Shown: piece by piece, positions 33,493 to 43,343 of the stretch | How the letters are laid out: the number at the start of each line of letters is the position of its first letter | Numbering within the stretch: the stretch's first letter is position 1 | From: Grammothele lineata | Taxonomy: Eukaryota > Basidiomycota > Agaricomycetes > Polyporales > Polyporaceae | Direction of reading: 5' to 3' | Length of the DNA: 64,000 nucleotides | NCBI GenBank assembly: GCA_002150815.3 | Contig: NDFF03000387.1 | Location: forward strand, 186,001 to 250,000 | Notes under the pieces: model-generated | Databases searched by the model: none | What the model was told of the DNA's origin: nothing | The model's input: only the letters and a program-made list of their open reading frames with translations | Position numbers and translations under genes: made by a program

Positions 33493-36029
33493 ATGCTCGC
33501 AAGTCTCATAGCATGCGCTCTTTCGGTGTTCGTGCTTTTTGGAGCACCGGGGACTTCGGCCGACCTATTCCATCCCGCACGCGCGGGTTTACCAATAGTC
33601 ACCCTCGATCAAGCCACCGTCGTAGGAGCTACCAACAATTCTGTCACCAGTTTTCGAGGCATCCCGTTCGCCGAGCCTCCGTGAGTCTTCTCTTCCTTCC
33701 CTTTTCTCCGCCTTTTCGGCACGCGCTTACGGATTCAACTCAACGAAGGATCGGAGACCTACGCCTTCGCCTCCCCGTGCCTATCGCTGGTTACAGCGGT
33801 ACCATCAACGCGACGCAGCCGGCGGCCCAATGCCGTCAGATCTCTGTCGGTGTGCGCCCGGATCTCCCGCTGGAGATCACGGCAGATCTCCTCACTCTTC
33901 TTGAAGACGGACTGAGTGTTACTAACACAGTAGCTCCTGAGAGCGAAGATTGTACGTGGGCTGCGCCTTCACTAGTATTGGTCTGCGCTGACGTTGTGGC
34001 TTCTCTGCGCTCTCTGTAGGCCTTACGGCGGACGTTCTCGTGCCGGAGGGAACGAAAACCGGGGATCGGCTCCCCGTGCTCGCGGTGCGTCAAACACTTA
34101 TATTCTCAGGATACGATATGCTAAGGGAGTACGCTGTAGATGATTTATGGAGGTCAATGCCCTGGTTTAGGAACGTTCACTTGTGGAAGCTAAATAGTAT
34201 GCTCTTTTCCGCAGGAGGATTCATCGTCGGTAGCACAACTCAGTACGACTCAGCTCATCGTCTCAACATTACTCGGGTATACTAAATCATCTATGCAGAA
34301 ATCCAGGAGATGCTGTAGTGCGCCGCTCTGTTGAGCTCAATCAGCCGATTGTACTAGTGTCCATGAACTATCGGTGAGATGATCTCTCGATATTAGCGTA
34401 CTCTGGACTTGACGTTAACTCGAACAACTAGGTTAAACGGTGAGGTTTTCAGGTCACGAGACATCTAGTGGGATGATGTTACTAATTCAAGCCGCTCCAG
34501 CGTTCGGCTTTTTGGGTGGTAAAGAGGTCAAAGAGGCCGGCATCGGTAACCTGGGTCTGCACGATCGTGAGCATACGGCCAATACGAGATTTAGTTTTAT
34601 GTTTTGGCACTGACATCCCGTTTCTACTTTTAGAGCGCGAAGCCCTTCGTTGGGTCAAGAAATATGTCTCGGCGTTTGGTGGGGATCCCGATAAAGTCAC
34701 TTTGTGAGTGTTCTACTTAATGTACTGCCCTCTTCGGAGATTGAGGCACCTGCTAACTTTATCCGTGCCGCGCAGGTGGGGCGTCAGCGCTGGAGCTATC
34801 TCGGTCTCATCCCAGATGCTCACGAACGACGGTGACCCGGAAGGACTCTTCCGCGGGGCGATCATGCATTCCGGCTCGCCACTGCCCGTAGGCGACATCG
34901 AGGCCCAGCAAGAACAATATGACGCGATCGTGAGGAGCACCGGATGTGCGGAAGCAATGGACACGCTGCAGTGCCTGCGTGAGGTCCCGGCGGACACGCT
35001 CGTCGCCGCGGGGAACAGCCTACCAGGACTCTATGGATATCTGGTGCGTTTTATGCAAGGCAATACAATCGGGCAGTAATGACAACTTTGATAGGGCCTC
35101 GCTGGTGCGGCATTGTGGGCACCGCACGCCGACGGGGTGTTTTTCAAAGCGCCGCCTCAGCAGCTGGTGTTACGCGGCGAGGTTGCGCAGATCCCGTTCA
35201 TAAACGGTAGAGTTCGCGCCCCATTCCGCATCTTCGTGTTGCCGAGGCTCTGTACACAGGCGATGTCCTTGACGAAGGCACTCAATTCTCCGCGCCGAGC
35301 TTCAATTTGACGTGAGTGTCACCCTCACTCGTTGATGTTGGCGCATTGCTGACGGTCTAGAATGTAGCACTGAAGACGAGTTTCGAGCGTTCATCAGTGA
35401 TTTCTTCTATCCGAATGCACCGGAGAAAATGATCGCACCCGTCTTCGACCTTTACCCCAACGATCCCTCAGAAGGTTCTCCATTCGGGACCGGAGATGCA
35501 AATCAGCTCTCTCCAGAGTACAAGCGTATGTCGGCATTCCAAGGAGACTACACATTCCAGGCCGGGCGTCGACTGTTGCTAGACCAGCGATCGCATAAGC
35601 AACCAACATGGTCATTTAGTGAGCGACCTTGTACTTTCCTGCTATGGTATCTCTGAACCCAAGGGCATATGACGTACAGGTTACGAGCGGGGTTCCTTTA
35701 CAGGCCTCGGAGTGGTACGTGCCATTGTTACGTCGATGCGTTTGCACTATGCCGACTGAGCCATTTTCCGCGAACAGCCTCACGGGACCGATTGGGCTGC
35801 CATTTTGAAGACGGCGAACGAGATGGCCGACTATATCATCCGATTCACTGCGACGCTCGATCCTAACAGGGCAAGTAACCGGACGATTACATGGCCACCG
35901 TATGACGTTGAAACGCGGCATGTCCTACGCATTCTCGACGGAGAGGTGCCGCTCGCGATCGGGAAGGACACCGCACGTTTGGAGGCCACGGGGCTGCTAA
36001 CGGAGCTCGCCCTGAGGTTTCCACTCTGA
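33493..36029 (+). CDS. Type-B carboxylesterase/lipase, secreted (esterase E)
   Basis: Paralogue of esterase D in opposite orientation. The start at 33493 gives a signal peptide (MLASLIACALSVFVLFG), then TLDQATVVGA and SFRGIPFAEPP. Later exons give ESEDC/LTADVLVPEGTKTGD, PVLA/MIYGG/GFIVGSTT, VSMNYR/LN/AFGFLGGKEV, EALRWVKKYVSAFGGDPDKV, WGVSAGA (nucleophile), IPFING/DVLDEGTQF (acid) and GLGV/PHGTDWAAIL (His). The frame is intact to the TGA at 36029. The nucleophile elbow is GVSAG rather than the common GESAG; the Ser and both Gly are kept, so activity is still possible. The 13-nt (34140-34152) and 8-nt (34432-34439) microexons match those of D in position and length. Substrate unknown. Confidence 0.88.
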
Positions 36030-37244
36030 AAGTCCTGCCCATGATAGCTTTGTATACTAGACTATAGGGTCAAGGAACGCAATCGTTGGACCGGCGAGTC
36101 GGCGTTTCAGCATCAAGTAGTATTTGGTGTATCGGTACCACTATCCTACTTCGTTTATTGTGTCTCAGGCTAGTCATAGACCTCATAACAGCTTTTCTGC
36201 AGCCCCAGTCACTACGAGTCCATCTGACGCACCGTGCCGGCACCACGGTCAATCAATCGCCGACGGCCGATCAAATTCCACACTGAGCTGCCACGTGGCA
36301 ACAGGGAGCAGTGGGCAACGGCGGATGCCCGCCGCCAGAGACAACTTGAACTCAAGAGCCTGTTGTGCACCGTCATTCTGCCATTCGATCTACATGATAG
36401 TCGTCAGACATTCTCGACTCTGAAAATCTCGACACTGCGCTATGTGTCCGCAGTTACTTGGCTCTATTCGTACGTACGTGTACTGACCATGAATGACGCA
36501 GGTCAGACCTGCAGCCGGATAGAAGGTCTCCCAGTAGCCATTTCTGAGCTGCTTCCGTGAGCTGCTTCCGTACATTTGCCCGGTTAAATTCTACCGCAGC
36601 ACATTGTGACTATCAAAAGACGTCTGCGGCTGTAGGTCTATTATCCGTATGGAAGCTCACTTACTGAAATTGTATCACTTGCGGACGTGACAGCACAGGT
36701 CACCACCGCGTTGGGAGCACCAACTCTGACCTATCTCTGTTAGGTACCTCTCGACGAACGAACGCCACCAGCGGGATTCAATATCCCACACCTTCAATTC
36801 GTGTGTTTTTGTGGTCGGAATGCACGCCATAATCAGCCTTTATGACTCGGACTGGAGGACCGAGTTTTAGTTCTTCCGGAATCCGGCGGTCCCGCTTCGC
36901 GAAGGTCACTGGTTGTGTAGTGCCCTCAGCTGAGTACCTCCGTTGTGCACGCTTATATGTTGACTTAAGACGCACTGACGTGACAAACAGGCTGTGTCCT
37001 GTCTCGCGCGCTCAGGTCCCGTAGTGACACGGTGGATATCCACTGGCGTGCCGCTGCATCTGTGAAAGCCCAGTGCTGTGAGCACTGAGCTACAGCACCG
37101 CGTTACATTTCACGCGTTCTATATCGTGCGCTGTAGCTGTATCAGTAATGTCTGCAGCATTTTTGGCAGGGTATATATGCTGCCTACCCCGCGATGCTCT
37201 TTTCTACACCCCTTCAGCTCATCCTTCCAGCGCTCTGAATACTC
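36030..37244. other. Intergenic
   Basis: No gene is seen. A short hairpin and a tRNA A-box-like stretch lie near 37060-37110, but no complete tRNA fold. Confidence 0.4.
37172..37177 (+). promoter_or_regulatory. TATA box of FtsJ-like gene 1
   Basis: TATATA 73 bases before the start codon at 37245, a distance that fits transcription start about 30 bases downstream and a 40-base leader. Confidence 0.5.
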
Positions 37245-38568
37245 ATGACTTTCGAGCTACAAGACCAATCAACTTCCTCTGACAATGGCAGGCTTGGTGC
37301 AGCTACCCTCCTAGCGATACGAGACATCCCTGAGCTGCGGGCTTTGGTTGCCCTCAGACAAAAGGTACGTCGTACTTCCTCCTTCCCAACGGGTAACGTC
37401 GCTGATCCACTGGGGCGCAGGGCTGGGCCGAAGACGACCTAGACGATCACTTCAAGACGCAGCGCGACTCTGCGGACCACCCCTCGGAGAAACAGAAGCG
37501 CTTCTGGTTCGGAGCAATGAAGACTGTGATCTCTGAGCTTGACGACGCATGCTCGTTCGTACCTAAGTGCCTTCCACTCGAGTTCCTCGACGTTGGGTGA
37601 GTTCCACGGACATCCTCCCCACTCTGTGGTTCGCTCTGACCACCTCTTCGCACAGATGCGCCCCAGGAGGGTTTAGCTCTTACGTCCTTCGCAAGAATAA
37701 ACATGCCCGCGGCGTAGGTATCACTCTCTCTGAGGACCTCGGCGGACACACTTTCTTGTTGGAGAACTACTTCCGCTCGCGCTATGACCTGATAGAAGAC
37801 GACATACTCGAGTACAGCCTCTCTCCGCCCGATCTGCCCACTCACTCTCGCACTCTTCGACCTCTCCCTCGCACTCTCCTCAAGCGCTTCCCACTCGTCC
37901 TCCTCGACGGACACGCCCTCCGCACATACACGCGCGCCCACGCACGTGCCAGCCCTCTTCTTCTTCTCGACCACAACGCTGCGGACTCGACCACAACGAG
38001 GATGCCTCGCCCAGCCTACCGCGACTCCCTGCTCGTCGCGCAGCTCATCCTTGCTCTCGAGGCTGTCCGCCCTGGGGGCACGGTTCTGGTGCGACTCTCC
38101 CACATTGAGTGCTTTCCTGCCGTCCACGTGCTCTTCATGCTGGACACGCTCGCGGAGCGGCTGCTCGTGTACAAGCCACGCTCGTTCCACAGCTCGCGTG
38201 GTACCTTCTACGCAATTGCAAAGGGCATCTGCAGCGGTGGCCCAGGTGGAGGTGGCAGATGTGGGGCGGACAAGGACGTGGACGGAGGCGGAAACGGGTG
38301 GGAGGCGGCGAGGCGACGGAAGGAACGGCGCGAGAGTCTGAGGGCCGGGTACCTCGCGGGCCTGCGCAGGCTGTGGCAGGAGCTGCGCTTCGGCGGAGAG
38401 CGCGGAACAGGAAGGGCCATCTCCCCTGGGGATTTAGATTTCGTGGCGTCTGCGGACGAGATTCTCGGTGGGTACGTGGATCGCCTGGTTGGGGTGGGCA
38501 GGCAGGTGTGGGAGACACAAGTGGAGGGGTTGAGCGGGCTGTTCCGCCACAAGGGCATTGAGGCGTAG
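37245..38568 (+). CDS. FtsJ-like methyltransferase-domain protein 1
   Basis: Three exons (introns 37365-37420 and 37597-37655), about 400 residues. After an N-terminal helical region (IRDIPELRALVALRQK/GWAEDDLDDHF) comes the FtsJ/RrmJ SAM motif FLDV/GCAPGGFSSYVL, identical to the consensus of that family, then FPLVLLDGHA (strand with the conserved Asp), GGTVLVRLSHIE and a C-terminal helical extension. In the bacterial rRNA 2'-O-methyltransferase RrmJ, catalysis uses a Lys-Asp-Lys-Glu set. Here the third position (VLVRL) is Arg and no Glu is evident in the last strand (GTFYAIAKGI), so SAM binding is likely but 2'-O-methyltransfer is not assured. Poly-Gly runs and a charged linker sit at about residues 235-270. 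It lies 0.9 kb upstream of a second member in the same direction. Confidence 0.85.
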
Positions 38569-39467
38569 GGGCCTGTGCTGGATGCTCCTTCTGGAGTGTT
38601 CTCGCAGACGTCTTTGGACTTTGTTGTTTTTGGACTGGTATCCATGTCCTCGTCTCGGAGACGGCTGTACAAGACACAAGAACCAAGCCAGAATGAGACC
38701 GATGTAGGTATGAGGGACCGGCTGATGAAATCTATCGTACCATATGACTGATTAGCTTCCTGTCATATAATGTAGTCTAATGTGAACCCTAAGATAGTCG
38801 ACATCTGTTTCTTTTCGGCGTGCGCTGCACTTCCGGCGTACTTATTGATCTATAAGCCTTGATATATACGTTAGACGCTCATTCCACAACGACGCGACGC
38901 GGTCGCGGCTCTCACCGTGGCAACCGCGACTTTCTTTTGTTCTTCTGCACGGGTATTCCTCCATCATGAAGTCATCTTGTCTTTTGAAGTCTACCGCTTT
39001 CGTGAGAGCATGTATATTCGTATTCATATGCAATGCTTATCCGAAGGGGCCTGGAGTTCAGACGTTTGCACAGTGAGCGATGACTCCGTTGTGACCAGAT
39101 CTCACCAGAGTATTTGTGCACAGATATCGACGACCAGCAACTGCGAGATGTCTTGATTACACAATGTGGTTGCAGTGACCCTTGCAGATACCTGCCACCC
39201 GTCTAAGACTCAAGACCGTCCTCTTTCGTCTTCAATCCTCCTAGCGAGACACTGCCTCGTCCATGAGCCAAGCTCTCTGCGCTGTGTACCGCAGTATGGG
39301 ATGCTCTTCTGCTGGTATTTGGTGAACATCAGGTTCAGTTGCGTTCTCTTCAAGGCTATGCTGACTGAACGGGACTCCCAGAGGTATAAAATGCCAATGT
39401 GGGGTTGCGGCCAACAGCACCTCGCTTCACACTGAGCTCACCACACTTCGTCTACTCCCCAGCAGTT
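38569..39467. other. Intergenic between the FtsJ-like pair
   Basis: Holds the promoter of gene 2. No gene is seen. Confidence 0.4.
39385..39390 (+). promoter_or_regulatory. TATA box of FtsJ-like gene 2
   Basis: TATAAA 78 bases before the ATG at 39468. An in-frame ATG at 39399 lies only 9 bases downstream of this box, before the expected transcription start, so 39468 is the better start. Confidence 0.55.
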
Positions 39468-40409
39468 ATGTTTCCATCCGCCACATCCTCCAATCGTGGG
39501 GTAATACCAGCTCAGGCATCCATCAGATACATGGGTCCCAGCACACAAGCCGAGCGCTCTCGAGTACGACAGGCACGACTATACGAGGTGATGCGGGAGC
39601 TGGATCGGCTGGCGGGCGTCGTCCCTGTGAGCGGTCCCATGAGCTTCCTGGAGGTGGCGTACGTATTTTTGCCCTCGTACCATTCTCCGTTCCCTCAAAA
39701 TGTTCTTAGATGTGGACTGGGCGACTTTGGCCAGTACGTTCTCGACAAGAACCCCTCAGCCAAAGGCGCCAGCATTCTATCTGTCTATAACCCCGGCGGT
39801 GACGACGGCCCCACCTATCCCAGCACGGACCGCCTCAGGACTGTCTCCGCTTTCTCGTACCACCTGTGCAATCCACGTTGGTCCTTCTCCATCAACGAGT
39901 CCTTCTCGTACGAGTTCTACCTCGTCATGCTCGACGCGCGCACCTCGCCCTCAATTGGGCCACAACCCACTAGCAGCTGGAACCGCTCTGTCATGTTCAT
40001 CGCCACCCTCCTCCTCGGGCTCAAGCATATCTCACGGGGCGGTACCCTTGTCGTCCAGCTCTCGGATGTAGAATCGTTCCCCGCTGCGCAGGCTGTATAC
40101 GCGCTCTTCGCACTCTCGCGCGGGAAGCTGCTCCTCCACCGGCCAAACCCGCACCTCCCGACGTGCTTCGCAGTCGCCAAGAACGTTCTCGCCACGAACG
40201 AAACGCGAAGGATGCGGGACGCTTGGGTTGGGGGGTTGTGTAGGCTTCAGATGGAGCTTCTTCCGCACCTGCGGACGATCAGGGCCGTCAGGGACTTGTG
40301 GGACGGCGACTTGGACTTCATCATTCCGACGAGGGAGCTCATGCGGGACGGCCAGTACGAAGGTCTACTGATCGACTGCGGGTACGCGGAGAACTACTGG
40401 GGACAGTGA
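39468..40409 (+). CDS. Degenerate FtsJ-like protein 2
   Basis: Two exons (intron 39659-39709), about 296 residues, open to the TGA at 40409. The intron splits the former SAM motif exactly as in gene 1. Joined, it reads FLEV/ACGLGDFGQYVL where gene 1 has FLDV/GCAPGGFSSYVL. The glycines and Pro of the SAM loop are altered while the surrounding scaffold is kept. Further correspondences are YLVMLDA with LVLLDG, GGTLVVQLSDVESFPA with GGTVLVRLSHIECFPA, CFAVAKNV with FYAIAKGI, and GDLDFI near the end. The N-terminal ELRALVALRQK region is missing. It is probably a SAM-independent or dead paralogue. Because the frame is intact over 940 bases it may have a non-catalytic role. Confidence 0.75.
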   Translation: MFPSATSSNRGVIPAQASIRYMGPSTQAERSRVRQARLYEVMRELDRLAGVVPVSGPMSFLEVAYVFLPSYHSPFPQNVLRCGLGDFGQYVLDKNPSAKGASILSVYNPGGDDGPTYPSTDRLRTVSAFSYHLCNPRWSFSINESFSYEFYLVMLDARTSPSIGPQPTSSWNRSVMFIATLLLGLKHISRGGTLVVQLSDVESFPAAQAVYALFALSRGKLLLHRPNPHLPTCFAVAKNVLATNETRRMRDAWVGGLCRLQMELLPHLRTIRAVRDLWDGDLDFIIPTRELMRDGQYEGLLIDCGYAENYWGQ

Positions 40410-40799
40410 GGCCTGAGGCTTGCCGGCGCTGCTTCTTAGGCTCAGGCTCCTCCTATTTGGGATCTTGTTGTATGTACTAACACGGCTTGCGTGAAGGTTG
40501 CGCATGGCAGAGCATAATGGACTACGGACACTGCTGTTACTGGACTTTCTCATTTACGAACGCTTGTGTACGTGATCTGTATGATAGGCCCCTATGTTGT
40601 TCGTGACCGAGTTACGCCGATTCGCCTTTACCTGGCATAGGGATTCGAGTACACGCAGAAATCTGTGCAGCTAAACGTCCAAGACAGCGGCTCGAGACGA
40701 CAACAACTCCTATGCTTCTGCGATATTACAATACACAGAGGGCGACTATGGTACAAACGATTCCGGTTCTTTCACATGATCGCGACGATAGAGACTACC
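40410..40799. other. Intergenic
   Basis: Convergent 3' flanks. Nothing further is seen. Confidence 0.4.
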
Positions 40800-41173
40800 T
40801 CAGAGCGCATCGCGCTCTTCAAGGTAATCGCGGGCATGCTCCTTCGCCTCCTCGCTAACGTTAGGGTCTACACCATGACGGTCAGCTCGACGTTCGCGAC
40901 GTGTATATATGAGGGGCTCACTCTTAAGCGTCGCCTTGTAGCCGGCGTTGACACGGACTTCGTCCTTGTCCTCTTCGTACCCCTCGCGCGTGTCCTGCGT
41001 CTCGGGCTGGCGCTCGAGCTCGTCGATCATCTCGCGCGAGTGCTCCTTGGCCTCGTCTGAGACCTTGGGGTTGTTGATGGCAGCCTGTCACGGCGCGATG
41101 AGACCACAAGAGAGGGGGTGAGCAGCGGAGAGCGTACCTTGTGGCCTCCGATTTGGCGCGTGGGGAGAGACAT
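40800..41173 (-). CDS. Con-6 family protein
   Basis: Small hydrophilic protein of 88 residues in three exons (41173-41138, 41084-40922, 40867-40800). It carries two copies of the Con-6 repeat: GGHKAAINNPKVSDEAKEHS and NAGYKATLKNPNVSEEAKEH, separated by an acidic linker (ERQPETQDTREGYEEDKDEV). In Neurospora the founding member con-6 is induced during conidiation and by light; the molecular role is unknown. Both introns (53 and 54 nt) are standard GT-AG, and the second splits the second repeat between TLK and NPN. A TATA-like TATAAG lies on the minus strand around 41270. The exon 1 start is the only reasonable ATG. Confidence 0.92.
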
Positions 41174-42488
41174 GGTGATGTAGATGGGTGGAAGACGGTG
41201 GTGGGTGTGTGGGTGATTGTCGTGAGAGGAGGAGAGTAGTGGATTCAATCGACTGACTCCATGTCCTCTTATACTGACGGCGCACGGCGGATGTTGGCAT
41301 AGGAGTGCCTATGACGCCATGAAGACAGGAAGTACGGACGCATTCAGAGAGACCGCGTATGATCGTGCGACGGTGGTGGTGACGTCGCTCGATTTCGTTC
41401 CCTGGTACCTTCGACCTTTCGTCATGGCCGAGTAATGATGATGCTGCGGTGACCTGCTAGGGGTCGGCTAACAAAAAGTCGGCATGACGAAAATCCGTTG
41501 TATATGCCTCAGCGCAAGGGTCTCCGAACCTCCGTTGTGGGGTAAGGGTCAGGTAACGTAAGCAAGAAGACGTTGTAACGGAAAGACGGTCACCGTACGT
41601 TCGTGGGGCATATAAGATCGCCGCTATAGCCACTTCATAATGATGCAACGCTTGGGGGCGCCATCGGGTTTCGCTCTCGATCCACCGCCGTTTCCGGTGG
41701 GGACAGTGAGAATCAGCATTTGAGCAGCAACGATGCCGAGGTAAGCTTCAAGCAGAAACCGGACTGCATCGCTCTACTAGTGGTACAACACAGCCGAAAG
41801 TTGACGGCCAGTGGTCTCCTGTAGATGTTTCGGACCTCTGGCGCGTGGGTACAGTTTGGTCGTAAAACGCTATCCGCCTTCAGAATGGCTGGGATCGACG
41901 ACCATCGGGATATGCCGCCTATGGTTGAGTCTTCCGAGAGAGGTGCGCAATGTTCGGAAAGTGACGTCATCAATGAGCGGATACAAGGACACAGCACGGA
42001 AGCGACGCACCGTCCGCTTACTATCAGGAGACATCTGCAGGATCAGGATGATAGTGTTAGGCTTAGAGGCCCTAGAAGAAATTAGGCTGAGAAAAGTTGT
42101 TATGGCCGGTGGTGGTAGAGAATCAGGCGAGTGAAGCCAGGTGGCGTGGGCGCCTGCGAAGTCTTCGCATGGCGGATCGGTTTCGGCCCGAGCCGGCTGC
42201 GACGGACCGTCGACCGATATGGGGTCCGAGTCCGACTGACACGAACTGTAACATCACACGACGGACTTTGTCACTAGGGAGCAACCACCAGAATTTGAGG
42301 ACCTGCCAGCAATCTAACCTGGCACGCAAACACAGGCCTCGACCCGCCCATGAGACGAGTACGCGCGCGAAGAACATTAGGAGGCACTCCTTCGAGAAGT
42401 GAATCTGATCAACCAGTCAAACATAAGTATCGTACATGCCTAAGTTACGGCGTAACGCGCACTCGCCCCTCTCATGTTTTCCGATCCA
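41174..42488. other. Intergenic
   Basis: 1.3 kb upstream of the Con-6 gene and downstream of the GST. No gene is recognised. Confidence 0.4.
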
Positions 42489-43343
42489 CTACTTCCTGAG
42501 GGCCTCCACGGCCTCGCTCACCTTCTTGACCGCGTCGCGCTCCACCATCCTGTTGTTCCACCTAGGTCGCCGTAACATCCATTTGTGAGAACGCGTCAGA
42601 GGAAGTAAGAACACACTCACGCCCAGAAGTGCGGGAACTCCTTTTCAACGTCGGATAGGTCCTTAGCGGCCTTGATCCCGGCGCGGTTCCAGGGGATGAA
42701 CGAGAGGTCTGCGATAGTGGGCTTGCCACCGACGAGCCACTCCTGCTTCGCGAGCACGCTGTCCAGGACGCTGAAGACGCGCACAATCTCCTTCTGGTAC
42801 CGCTCGATCGCGCTCGGGATCTTCTCAGGGTGGTAACGCATGAAGTGGCCCGCCTGGCCAAAGTACGGCCTGTGCCGTGCGCGCGTCAGCCAAAGCCTGT
42901 GAATAGAACCCAGAGTGCTGCGCGTGCAGAAATGACTCACCCCTGGCCAGACGCCTGGAAGAAGAGCCACTGGATCAGCTGGAATTTCTCCTTCTCGTCC
43001 GTCACCGTCAGTTTCTTCTCCTTGTCGTACCGCTCGACGAGGTAGAGCAGGATGGCGTCCGACTCCCAGATCGCGAAGTCGCCGTTGTGGTGGTCGATCA
43101 GGGTCGGGATGCGCCCGTTGGGGTTGTACTGGGTATGCTCGGGAGCCTTTTGCTCGCCCTTTTGGAAGTCGAGGTAGATGGAGTGGTAGGACAGTCCGAG
43201 CTCCTCGAGGACGACTACGACCTTCCTGTATGCGGCAGACAGCGGGTGAGGGACACGCAGAATCATGGTCCCCAGACACCGACGTACCAGCCGTTGGGAC
43301 CACCGGTGTGGGTGTAGAGCGTGAACTGTCTGCCGTGAGACAT
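42489..43343 (-). CDS. Glutathione S-transferase, Ure2-like
   Basis: Cytosolic GST of about 220 residues in four exons. Exon 1 (start 43343) gives MSHGRQFTLYTHTGGPNGW and joins KVVVVLEELGLSYHSIYLDF, forming the thioredoxin-like N-terminal domain. NPNGRIPTLIDH is the cis-Pro glutathione site and WESDAILLYLVERYD the Glu-Ser-Asp segment binding the gamma-glutamyl end. The C-terminal helical domain has ASGQG/PYFGQAGHFMRYHPEKI and KPTIADLSFIPW (N-capping motif), and ends AVEALRK. The pattern TxxGPNGxKV and QxSGQGPYxGQ is that of fungal Ure2-like GSTs, which conjugate electrophiles or reduce peroxides. Introns are standard and all junctions keep frame. Confidence 0.93.

Noticed and set aside
23214..36029. 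Secondary-metabolite gene cluster
   Set aside because: Methyltransferases and esterases are present, but no polyketide, peptide or terpene synthase, and the only P450 is more than 20 kb away.
37055..37115. tRNA-like stretch (TAGCTCAGTG on the minus strand with a nearby hairpin)
   Set aside because: It resembles an A box, but no T-arm GGTTCGA sequence or acceptor stem pairing follows.
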